A stretch of DNA of 36,799 nucleotides, taken from the NCBI GenBank assembly GCA_002868925.1, contig PKTZ01000146.1:1-36799 (forward strand), written 5' to 3'. Of the stretch, positions 15,914 to 23,176 are shown piece by piece; position 1 is the stretch's first letter; every line of letters begins with the position of its first letter. The translations under genes were made by a program, and so were the position numbers. The stretch comes from Desulfuromonas sp. (GTDB lineage: Bacteria > Desulfobacterota > Desulfuromonadia > Desulfuromonadales > UBA2294). The notes below the pieces were generated by a model, which was given only the letters and a program-made list of their open reading frames with translations, was not told the DNA's origin and ran no database searches.

Positions 15914-16921
15914 CTAAAGATTATATATATCGGATTTGTAGATACCGAGATTAGCTGGGTCACTAAACCAATCAACTGTTTCCTTCAAGCCGCGTCTAAG
16001 GCCCGCCCCCTCGCCATATTTAGGTTTCCAACCTAAGAGGTTAAGAGCCTTACTATTATCTGCCCAGAGCCTCTCAACTTCACTTTTTTCAGGCCTAATC
16101 CGAATATCATCCGTTTCAATTTCAACATCTTCCCCCATAAGTTCGGAAATCATTTTAACTGTATCACCGATCGATATTTCAAAATTGCTACCGATGTTAA
16201 TAACTTCGCCAACAGATCGCTCCGACTCTGCAACAGCGATAAAACCGTCAACCGTGTCTGCAACATAATTAAAATCGCGGGTCGGATGGATAGATCCAAG
16301 CTTCAATTTCCGTTGTCCATTCGCAATTTGGGTAATAATCGTCGGAATGACAGCCCGAGCAGATTGACGCGGGCCATAGGTATTAAATGGCCGAATGGTC
16401 GACACTGGCGTTTCGAAAGACGAATAATAAGACATCGCGATCTGGTCGGCGCCAATCTTTGACGCCGAGTAAGGAGACTGCCCCTGTAAAGGGTGTTCTT
16501 CTGTTATCGGGACAAATTGGGCTGTCCCGTAAACCTCGCTGGTTGATGTATGAACAACTTTTCCCACACCAAGCTCACGTGCCGCCTGAACAATATTAAG
16601 GGTCCCTTTCACATTCGTATCTACATAAGTGCCGGGCGAATGATACGAATATGGAATGGCTATAAGAGCCGCCAAGTGCAACACAACATCGCATCCCTCC
16701 ATTGCCGTCTTCACCCCATATGGATCACGAATATCACCGGAGAAAACATCAAGTTCTTTCTTTATCTCAGCGGGGGATTGATCAAGCCACCCCCATGAAT
16801 TAAAAGAGTTATATAGTACGAACGCACGAACATCTTGCCCACGTCGAATCAGCTCTTCAGTAAGATGAGAGCCTATAAAACCATCGGCGCCGGTCACCAG
16901 GATTTTTTTGTTTTTCTTCAT
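15914..16921 (-). CDS. legB: LegB-type NAD-dependent sugar 4,6-dehydratase
   Basis: Short-chain dehydrogenase/reductase predicted to make the 4-keto-6-deoxy form of an NDP-HexNAc, the first committed step of legionaminic acid synthesis. The 335-residue protein has TGADGFIGSHL near 11-21, LHLAALIAIPYSY, HTSTSEVYGTAQ, the catalytic PYSASK (YxxxK) near 150-155 and RPFNTYGPRQSARAVIPT, a LegB-like stretch. Near the end DIRIRPEKSEVERLW is the usual dTDP/GDP-dehydratase-style substrate loop. I start at ATG 16921, where the fold begins; an in-frame ATG at 16981 would overlap the upstream gene by 40 bases. No strong ribosome-binding site is visible. Confidence 0.88.
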   Translation of the reverse strand: MKKNKKILVTGADGFIGSHLTEELIRRGQDVRAFVLYNSFNSWGWLDQSPAEIKKELDVFSGDIRDPYGVKTAMEGCDVVLHLAALIAIPYSYHSPGTYVDTNVKGTLNIVQAARELGVGKVVHTSTSEVYGTAQFVPITEEHPLQGQSPYSASKIGADQIAMSYYSSFETPVSTIRPFNTYGPRQSARAVIPTIITQIANGQRKLKLGSIHPTRDFNYVADTVDGFIAVAESERSVGEVINIGSNFEISIGDTVKMISELMGEDVEIETDDIRIRPEKSEVERLWADNSKALNLLGWKPKYGEGAGLRRGLKETVDWFSDPANLGIYKSDIYNL

Positions 16922-16941
16922 CTTATCTGCCTGTCTTTTAT

Positions 16942-17985
16942 TCAAAATCGATAATATCCAAGCTTCTTTCTGATTTTCCATTTACGCAGCAAATTCAAAG
17001 GTTTCTGCCTCAATTGACCATATCCGGATGCAATAAAGCTGTCAACAGCCGCGATAACCCTTTCGCTCGACCGTCCATCGTTTCGGGGATGCAGAAATTC
17101 AACAAACTTCTGTGTTGCCCGCATGAGCGGTTCAGGACAGTTAAGCGCTTCGGAAAGTGCCGATTCAATCTGCTCAACGTTAGTGACGCTGATATGATGT
17201 TGACCGGGCGTCTTGTTTTTAAACGTGACCAGCGGTTTATTCAGCATCTGAAACTCAAGAGCGATCGAAGAGGTATCGCAAAGCATGGCATCAGCAGCAT
17301 GCATCAAGGGAAGAACATCCTCGTGGCTTTCAAAAAACGTAAGATTGGGACCGGCCAGCGTCCTGTATTGTGCCACAACAGCTTCATCCATTTTCGGGTG
17401 TAAAGTTACCAACCAGTGCCATTTGCCGGAAGATGACAATTCGCGTATCTCATCGAAAAGCTGTGGCGCCGAAGTTAATGACGGGCTAAATGTAGAGGCA
17501 TATAAAACAATAGGCTTTTCGATCCCCAATTCGGTTCTGATATTCTGCCCCAAATCAGAAAACAGGGGATCAAGTTTTGGCCAACCGGTCTCTGCAACAC
17601 GAAAATGACCATATTTTTTCTCAAGCGCCTTAAACTTTTCGGTTTCATCTGGATTGCGCGTACAATACAGATCGAAAAAACCACGAATGCGGTAATGTCC
17701 CTTTTTGCCGGTTTCATCGGTAGCCAACCCATGAAAGACTTGAACTTTCACACCAGGGAAAAAATGCGGAACAACATTTCCCGGCACGTAAACAGCATCA
17801 GGCTTCCAGTTGATGACATCATCAACTTCAGACAAAAGCCTCTCGCATCCATCGAGATAAGCATTGCCGTTTAACGGAGGATCGAAAAACCAAGCACACT
17901 CATCACCCCTTTTCTTGGCCGCTTTCTGGAGAGGCCGAAGAATGGACAGCGAATACAGTTGTGAAACATACAAAAGGTGGTGCAC
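16942..17985 (-). CDS. CDP-glycerol glycerophosphotransferase-like protein
   Basis: GT-B-like transferase resembling the CDP-glycerol:poly(glycerophosphate) family, best known from teichoic acid synthesis. The 347-residue protein has VQVFHGLATDETGKKGHY near 90-108, a YCTRNPDE segment, VLYASTFSPSLTS near 190, WLVTLHPKMDE near 221-231, and AMLCDTSSIALEFQMLNKPLVTF near 263-285, the hallmark D-T-S-S-x-x-x-E-F of that family. There is no N-terminal membrane helix. GTG 17985 shares its first base with the upstream TAG. In a Gram-negative locus it might attach a phospho-polyol to the glycan or act as an ordinary transferase. The fold is related to hydrolysing 2-epimerases, but I see no epimerase signature. 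Confidence 0.75.
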   Translation of the reverse strand: MHHLLYVSQLYSLSILRPLQKAAKKRGDECAWFFDPPLNGNAYLDGCERLLSEVDDVINWKPDAVYVPGNVVPHFFPGVKVQVFHGLATDETGKKGHYRIRGFFDLYCTRNPDETEKFKALEKKYGHFRVAETGWPKLDPLFSDLGQNIRTELGIEKPIVLYASTFSPSLTSAPQLFDEIRELSSSGKWHWLVTLHPKMDEAVVAQYRTLAGPNLTFFESHEDVLPLMHAADAMLCDTSSIALEFQMLNKPLVTFKNKTPGQHHISVTNVEQIESALSEALNCPEPLMRATQKFVEFLHPRNDGRSSERVIAAVDSFIASGYGQLRQKPLNLLRKWKIRKKLGYYRF

Positions 17986-18776
17986 TAGTCCGCGCCCCCT
18001 GCTTTTGCGGCATCAAGCTTGGCCTGACGCCTGAGTGCCCAGAGTCCAGCATATTTATTAAAGGCGACTTGACTATACATGACTGCCATGACGAAACCGA
18101 CCGAACCGTCCAGAAAACCACCCCGAAGAATATAAACCTGAAGAAAAACCAAGATGCCACGGGCGGTCGCTCCGATCAATCCGCCTTTCTTATTCTTCTC
18201 AAAGCGCTGCTTCGCGCCGAGCCAGGCATAATCCGCATTTTTGTAGAGGGCGTGGCCAAAATCGCGGTGGGTGTAATGTAGCAGGCGTCCTTTCATTTTT
18301 CCGGTTTTGCCCGGGGAAAGCAATACAGTTTCATGAACTCGGGCCTCGCTGAATCGAGATCCTTCCCTTTTGAAAAGTCTTAACGGCGCCCGGGCGCTGC
18401 GACCATGATCAAGGCGTTTCCCGAGAATCGTAACCGCCCAAGGTAGATAGTAGGCAACCTCTTCGACATCGTCTTCCAGCATCCGGGCAATCTCGGCGCG
18501 CAATTCCGAAGTCAATGCCTCATCAGCATCAATTGCCAACACCCAGTCACACTTTGCCTTCTCCAATGCCCTTTGTTTCTGTTTGCCATACCCGGGCCAA
18601 TCGGTGACAAAGACCTGGTCAGTGTATTGCCTTGCTATCTTGACGGTCCTGTCTTCACTGCCACTATCCAAAATGATAATTTCATCAGCGATGTCCTTGA
18701 CGGATTCGAGGCAAACGGGCAAACGATCCTCTTCATTTTTAGTAATGATTGTCACGGACAAGGTTTGTTTAGCCAT
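17985..18776 (-). CDS. Family 2 glycosyltransferase, LPS core WaaE/LgtF-like
   Basis: Predicted to add a glucose-type residue to inner-core heptose. The 263-residue protein starts LSVTIITKNEEDRLPVCLES (about 6-25), has IIILDSGSEDRTV, FVTDWPGYGKQKQRALEKA, and the metal site LAIDADEALTSEL (DAD near 83-85). HGRSARAPLRLFKR and HYTHRDFGHAL follow, a layout typical of WaaE/KdtX/LgtF core beta-glucosyltransferases. Two hydrophobic stretches near the C-terminus suggest membrane association. It starts 67 bases downstream of the GT4 stop and runs directly into the CDP-glycerol-transferase-like gene. Specific sugar and linkage are inferred from family only. Confidence 0.85.
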   Translation of the reverse strand: MAKQTLSVTIITKNEEDRLPVCLESVKDIADEIIILDSGSEDRTVKIARQYTDQVFVTDWPGYGKQKQRALEKAKCDWVLAIDADEALTSELRAEIARMLEDDVEEVAYYLPWAVTILGKRLDHGRSARAPLRLFKREGSRFSEARVHETVLLSPGKTGKMKGRLLHYTHRDFGHALYKNADYAWLGAKQRFEKNKKGGLIGATARGILVFLQVYILRGGFLDGSVGFVMAVMYSQVAFNKYAGLWALRRQAKLDAAKAGGAD

Positions 18777-18843
18777 ACTATTACTCGCTAAGATATCGTT
18801 TGGTTATATCCGAAAATGCGGTATCTATTAGTGCAAGAACAGC

Positions 18844-19923
18844 TTATTGCATTAGAGAAGAAAAGTAATCTAGATAAAGATCAGTAGAACGTTCGCAGGA
18901 AAAATTCTCACCAAATACCGACAGACATTTTCGTCCCATACTTTGCAAAAGTTCCGGATTCTCGTAGAGATGGCGGACCTTCGCGGCAATAGACGAAGGA
19001 TCGTGTGTCGGGACGACAAAACCGGTGATTCCATCTTGAACGACTTCCTTCCCGCCACCCGTCGTCGTTATGATCGAGGGTGTACCATATGCCATTGCTT
19101 CCATCACGGCACGTGGCAACCCTTCGCCGCTGATTGAAGGCTGAACGAGGACATCGCTTGCCTTGATCAGCTCCGGCACGTCATGTCGATAGCCCAATAC
19201 GTGTATCCGGTCCCGCAGCCGGTTGCCGGAAATCATATCCTTGTAGGTATCCATATTCTTCCCGGCCAGCAACAGGTGAAGGTTGTCGATATCGGCCAAA
19301 CGATCAACGGCCTCGAGTAAAACAGGAATGCCTTTACTAGGGCGTACGTTTACCGCGCAAATCATGACAAAGTCTTTGTCAGTAATACCAAATTCTGTCA
19401 GATCCGCCGGCTGATTAGAATACCAGTCGAGATCATGCCCTTTATGAATCGTAACAACCTTATCCCTGTTTTTCCAAACCCTCTTCCTGACATCGGCACG
19501 GACAGCATCAGAGACGCATACGATCCCGTCAACCCGGGGATGGAGGTGCGTCAGGTAGGCGCTGGGGTCATGACGATAAAGCCCTCCGGTTGTCCCCCGA
19601 TAGGTCACAACCTTTACCCTGTTTCCGATAGCGGCAAAAGCACCATTCGGAATTGTCCTGGAATTTGTCAGGTACAGAATATCGTACTGAATCCGTTTCA
19701 GTTCTGAGTGGATCTTTTTGATCGACGACCAGCAGATTTTGTGGCCGGGATAAAAGTCAATGACGTTGATGCCGCAATCACGATAACGTCTTCCGTAATC
19801 CGTATCCGCCTGAGTCACAATCGTCACATTATGCCCCCGCTTGTGAAAATTCACAAACATCTCAGCTTCCGGGCGCAAGCTGCTGATCGAACTGTTCGAA
19901 CGTGTAAAAATAAGGATATTCAC
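18844..19923 (-). CDS. Family 4 glycosyltransferase
   Basis: GT-B retaining glycosyltransferase of family 4, donor unknown. The 359-residue protein has an N-terminal acceptor domain beginning ILIFTRSNSSISSLRPEAEMF, VVTYRGTTGGLYR near 105 and IVCVSDAVRADV near 135. The C-terminal donor domain has ICAVNVRPSKGIPVLLEAV near 190-208, VLGYRHDVPELIKASDVLVQPS, and the E-x7-E signature region EGLPRAVMEAMAYGTPSIITTTGG near 265. The start is GTG at 19923 with no clear ribosome-binding site. It lies 40 bases downstream of lpxK, at the border between the conserved lipid A genes and the variable sugar locus, so an LPS core role is likely but not shown. Confidence 0.85.
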   Translation of the reverse strand: MNILIFTRSNSSISSLRPEAEMFVNFHKRGHNVTIVTQADTDYGRRYRDCGINVIDFYPGHKICWSSIKKIHSELKRIQYDILYLTNSRTIPNGAFAAIGNRVKVVTYRGTTGGLYRHDPSAYLTHLHPRVDGIVCVSDAVRADVRKRVWKNRDKVVTIHKGHDLDWYSNQPADLTEFGITDKDFVMICAVNVRPSKGIPVLLEAVDRLADIDNLHLLLAGKNMDTYKDMISGNRLRDRIHVLGYRHDVPELIKASDVLVQPSISGEGLPRAVMEAMAYGTPSIITTTGGGKEVVQDGITGFVVPTHDPSSIAAKVRHLYENPELLQSMGRKCLSVFGENFSCERSTDLYLDYFSSLMQ

Positions 19924-19963
19924 TGTTTGCGCAATAAAGCTGACAAGAGTCCGCCGAAACGGC

Positions 19964-20131
19964 TTAGTCTAAAACTTCCGCCTCATCGACCAACATCACC
20001 GGGATGCCGTCTCGAATCGGATAGGCGAGTTTACAGGAGGCGCAGACGATACGTTCCGGCTCTTTTTCATATGTGATCGCCCCTTTGCATTTCGGGCAGG
20101 CGAGGATTTCGACAAGAGAATCATCAAGCAT
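19964..20131 (-). CDS. Possible separately translated Trm112/YcaR-like small protein (internal start in lpxK)
   Basis: In frame within the lpxK reading frame, ATG 20131 would give a 55-residue protein beginning MLDDSLVEILACPKCK. The sequence AGGGAGAGAAAA immediately before it is a strong, well-spaced ribosome-binding site. The product matches the usual size (about 60) and motifs of stand-alone Trm112-like proteins next to lpxK. It could be expressed as well as, or instead of, the fused form. Confidence 0.45.
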   Translation of the reverse strand: MLDDSLVEILACPKCKGAITYEKEPERIVCASCKLAYPIRDGIPVMLVDEAEVLD

Positions 20132-21208
20132 TTTTCTCTCCCTGTATTGTTCGAAAAAATTGTCCAGTAAAGATGAAGATTTATTATTTCCATCAAGGAA
20201 ATTGACTATCAAGGGTACTGCCATCAAATCAGACTTCAATTTAATCCGGTCCAGTTTAACCAGATCCTTCTCTGTTGTCAGTAACAGATCGCATTTTTCA
20301 GACATTCTGCTCAGACTGGCGATCTCGTTATCGCTGTACTCAGCATGATCATTCAACGAGAAGGATTCAATAAGGTCGACTCCCGACAACCGAAGCGATT
20401 CAAAGAACGAACCGGGGTCAGCTATCCCGGCAAAGGCCCCGACCTTTTTCGAACGGAGTACGTTCAATGAAACCTGTTCTCCTGATTTGGTGACAGCATA
20501 GTCGGCAAGACTGTAGCCGAGTTTCAGAACCGGCTTATCGTCCACCGACAAGGTTTCATCCCCACTGCTCCGGGTCAGGATAACGATATCGGCCCTGTTG
20601 ACGGCCGAGGGAAATTCGCGCAGCATCCCGAAAGGGAGCGGGAATCCGTTACCGAACGGTTTTTTCGCATCAAGTAACAGGATATTTAGATCACGTTTCA
20701 CCTTAAGGTGTTGATAGGCATCATCGAGCAGAATCACTTCAGCATCGAAGTCTTTTACTGCTTTTTCAATTGCACATTTGCGATCAGCTGAAACGACCAC
20801 TACGGCATCAGGATTCCGGCGGGCCAGCATGACCGGTTCGTCACCACCCTCATCCGGAGAGACCAGAGATCCGTTCCCGGCGCTGACGACAACCATTTCC
20901 GATTCGTTTTTGCGGCCGTATCCGCGACTGACCACAGCCACGCGTCGACTTTGTCCGAGAAGATGGCGCAGCAAAAAATCGGTCAGGGGAGTTTTCCCCG
21001 TTCCGCCGGCAGAGAGGTTGCCGATGGCAATTACCGGGACCGGTGAGCGGTACGACTGCAACCAACCGGACCGGTAGAGTGTCGCCCTGAGAGTTGTGAT
21101 CGCTCCGTAAACCAAGCTAAGAGGGAAGAGAAGCACATAGGCGAGGTAGCCGACAATTCGGCTGGGGCCGTTCTGGACAAGATTTCGGTGCCAGGCGACA
21201 AGATTCAT
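19964..21208 (-). CDS. lpxK: Tetraacyldisaccharide 4'-kinase fused to a Trm112/YcaR-like domain
   Basis: LpxK phosphorylates the 4' position of the lipid A disaccharide at the inner membrane. Residues 1-359 are the kinase: an N-terminal membrane helix (about 20-40), the P-loop IGNLSAGGTGKTPL near 62-75, VVSRGYGRKN, LLDDAYQHLKVKRD near 165-178 and TTEKDLVKL near 300. Without a stop the frame continues into 55 residues (360-414) with two zinc-type pairs, ACPKCK and CASCK, and PIRDGIPVML. That is a complete Trm112/YcaR-like protein, which in many genomes is a separate small gene beside lpxK. Met360 (ATG 20131) has AGGGAG-type ribosome-binding sequence just upstream, so the small protein may also be made alone. 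The lpxK start overlaps the waaA stop (ATGA). Confidence 0.93.
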   Translation of the reverse strand: MNLVAWHRNLVQNGPSRIVGYLAYVLLFPLSLVYGAITTLRATLYRSGWLQSYRSPVPVIAIGNLSAGGTGKTPLTDFLLRHLLGQSRRVAVVSRGYGRKNESEMVVVSAGNGSLVSPDEGGDEPVMLARRNPDAVVVVSADRKCAIEKAVKDFDAEVILLDDAYQHLKVKRDLNILLLDAKKPFGNGFPLPFGMLREFPSAVNRADIVILTRSSGDETLSVDDKPVLKLGYSLADYAVTKSGEQVSLNVLRSKKVGAFAGIADPGSFFESLRLSGVDLIESFSLNDHAEYSDNEIASLSRMSEKCDLLLTTEKDLVKLDRIKLKSDLMAVPLIVNFLDGNNKSSSLLDNFFEQYRERKMLDDSLVEILACPKCKGAITYEKEPERIVCASCKLAYPIRDGIPVMLVDEAEVLD

Positions 21209-22503
21209 TCGTCCACATCCATTAAGTGCTGAACAATGGAAACGGTCCTCTCGGTGGCGCCGGCATGTTCGGCAAAAAGGTTGTAACCATTCTTCCCGAC
21301 CTGCAACTGCAACTGCTTGTCAGCCAACAATTCTTTAACCTTATCGGCAAGTTCATCGGCCTGAACCTGGAATCCACCTCCCGCCTCGATCAAGAGTTTG
21401 CTGATAGACCTGAAATTCTCCATGTGCGGTCCGAACAGAACCGGTTTCTTCATCAGGCAGGCCTCGAGCACGTTGTGCCCGCCGATCGGGACCAGACTGC
21501 CGCCGACAAAAACGACATCGGCGCAGGCGTAAAATTTGAGCATTTCACCGAGGGTGTCGCCGACGACCACCTCACCGCTTTGCATTTCCTGTGATTCCGA
21601 ACAGAGAGTTGACCGGAGAAAAGTCGTAATCTCAAGCTTTTCCGCCAGTGCGACAACATCTTTGGCTCGCTCCGGGTAACGGGGAACTAAGATCAGCAGC
21701 AACTGCTGCCCCTTCTCAAGCAATTTACGATAAGCATCGAGGATGATCTCCTCTTCCCCCTGCCGCGTGCTGCCAGCAACCCAGACCATAACCTTCTCAG
21801 GCAACTTCAACTCCTGTCTGAATTGCTCTATTTCAGCAGCATCGAACCCGGGAGCAGGCAGGTCGAACTTGAGATTTCCGGTCACCTCTACCCGCTCCGG
21901 GTCTGCCCCCAACCGGGTAATGCGGAGTTCATCCTGACGACTCTGCATACACAAACGTGTGAACTTTTGCAGAACGGGAGTCAAAAGGGATTTGACCATC
22001 CAGTATTTCGGAAACGAGCGATCCGAGATCCGGCCATTGATCATAACCAGTTTAATCCCTGTGGCAGAAACCTTACGGATAAAGTTGGGCCAGATCTCTG
22101 TTTCAACCAGCAGCACCATGTCGGGTTGAACCTGCCGCAAAGCGCGATCGACAATCCACGAAAAATCGTACGGCATGAACAGACAAAGATCGGCCTCATC
22201 GATCTCCTCGGCGGTTACCCTGCCGGTAAATGTGAGACTCGAAAGAACGATGGCGGCTTCCGGGAATGCTTGGCGGAGCTGTTTAATCAGGGGGATACTC
22301 GCCTTGGTCTCGCCGATTGAAACGGCATGAATCCAGATAACTTGGCGATTCTTCAGGAAATGCAGCCGCTCTTTTTCATAAATAGCAAAACGTTCACCGA
22401 ATCCCTGCCAGAGCTTCGGATAGCGTGTGCCTTTGACCAGTCCGAGCGGCGCCAGGATAAATGCCGCCAGGAACAGGACAATATCATACAGCAGATACAC
22501 CAT
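21205..22503 (-). CDS. waaA: Kdo transferase (3-deoxy-D-manno-octulosonic acid transferase)
   Basis: Transfers Kdo from CMP-Kdo to lipid IVA at the cytoplasmic face of the inner membrane. The 432-residue protein has an N-terminal membrane anchor, VIWIHAVSIGETKAS near 56-70, VLLVETEIWPNF near 130, MINGRISDRSF, VTGNLKFD near 205, VWVAGSTRQGEEE near 240, LILVPRYPER and FVGGSLVPIGGHNVLEA near 335, all WaaA/GT30 hallmarks. ATG 22503 has GGAGGAGC directly before it. A longer reading from ATG 22527 extends further into the acyltransferase gene without matching the family. It overlaps the acyltransferase by about 20 bases and lpxK by four, indicating coupled translation. The length is typical (about 420-430). 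Confidence 0.95.
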   Translation of the reverse strand: MVYLLYDIVLFLAAFILAPLGLVKGTRYPKLWQGFGERFAIYEKERLHFLKNRQVIWIHAVSIGETKASIPLIKQLRQAFPEAAIVLSSLTFTGRVTAEEIDEADLCLFMPYDFSWIVDRALRQVQPDMVLLVETEIWPNFIRKVSATGIKLVMINGRISDRSFPKYWMVKSLLTPVLQKFTRLCMQSRQDELRITRLGADPERVEVTGNLKFDLPAPGFDAAEIEQFRQELKLPEKVMVWVAGSTRQGEEEIILDAYRKLLEKGQQLLLILVPRYPERAKDVVALAEKLEITTFLRSTLCSESQEMQSGEVVVGDTLGEMLKFYACADVVFVGGSLVPIGGHNVLEACLMKKPVLFGPHMENFRSISKLLIEAGGGFQVQADELADKVKELLADKQLQLQVGKNGYNLFAEHAGATERTVSIVQHLMDVDE

Positions 22504-23176
22504 GCTCCTCCAGGCGCGCCGCGGCATTTTTCGTATTTTCCAACATCGATATTTCTATCCGCTGCAGATAATCATCCAACTCTTCGCCCTTTTGAAAATA
22601 GAGCGGCTCGGCAAAAGCGTAAACTCCACGGCTGAACGGATACGGGAACAAGAAGCGATCCCAGGACGAAAAACGGCGTCCACGGCTGGCGACAAATGCG
22701 ATCGGCACCACAGGTCGCCCGGTCATTTTTCCGATCTGGGCGACACCGATTTTAGCAACGTGGCGTGGCCCTTTCGGCCCGTCCGGCGTGAAAACGATAT
22801 CATCATCTGTTGCCGCCAGCTTCAACATCTCGCGCAGAGCCTCGCGACCGCCCCGGTTGGATGAGCCGCGAACAGCCCCCAGACCGAGGAACTCCATGGT
22901 CCGGGCGATCAGTTCACCATCCTTGGACTGACTGATTAAGATCCGCGTCCCGACTTTCCGCTTCAGTTGCGCATTCTTATAGCCGGGGGCCATCAACAGT
23001 AGCTGGTCATGCCAAAAGGCGAGGATGAAATTATCCTCCTTCTCCCAGATTTCCTGCGGATAACGATCCCCGAGATATTCAATCCTCATCGTCGCGTGGA
23101 TAAGGCGAATAACAATGGAGGTTATCCACGGCAACAAGGTAAAGAGGAACCAGTTGTTGTACTGTTTATTCTTCAT
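22484..23176 (-). CDS. DUF374 lysophospholipid acyltransferase-like protein
   Basis: Member of the DUF374 branch of the lysophospholipid acyltransferase superfamily, probably membrane-bound. In lipid A loci of this group it is a candidate late acyltransferase, though the substrate is unproven. The 230-residue protein has an N-terminal hydrophobic segment, ILAFWHDQLLLMAPG near 50-64, ISQSKDGELIARTMEFLG near 82, RGSSNRGGREAL near 103 and VFTPDGPKGPRH near 127, the central DUF374 signature. I start at ATG 23176, which overlaps the msbA stop by 11 bases; the longer frame upstream is a shadow of msbA. It may take the place of LpxL/LpxM, neither of which is in the window. Confidence 0.85.
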   Translation of the reverse strand: MKNKQYNNWFLFTLLPWITSIVIRLIHATMRIEYLGDRYPQEIWEKEDNFILAFWHDQLLLMAPGYKNAQLKRKVGTRILISQSKDGELIARTMEFLGLGAVRGSSNRGGREALREMLKLAATDDDIVFTPDGPKGPRHVAKIGVAQIGKMTGRPVVPIAFVASRGRRFSSWDRFLFPYPFSRGVYAFAEPLYFQKGEELDDYLQRIEISMLENTKNAAARLEEHGVSAV

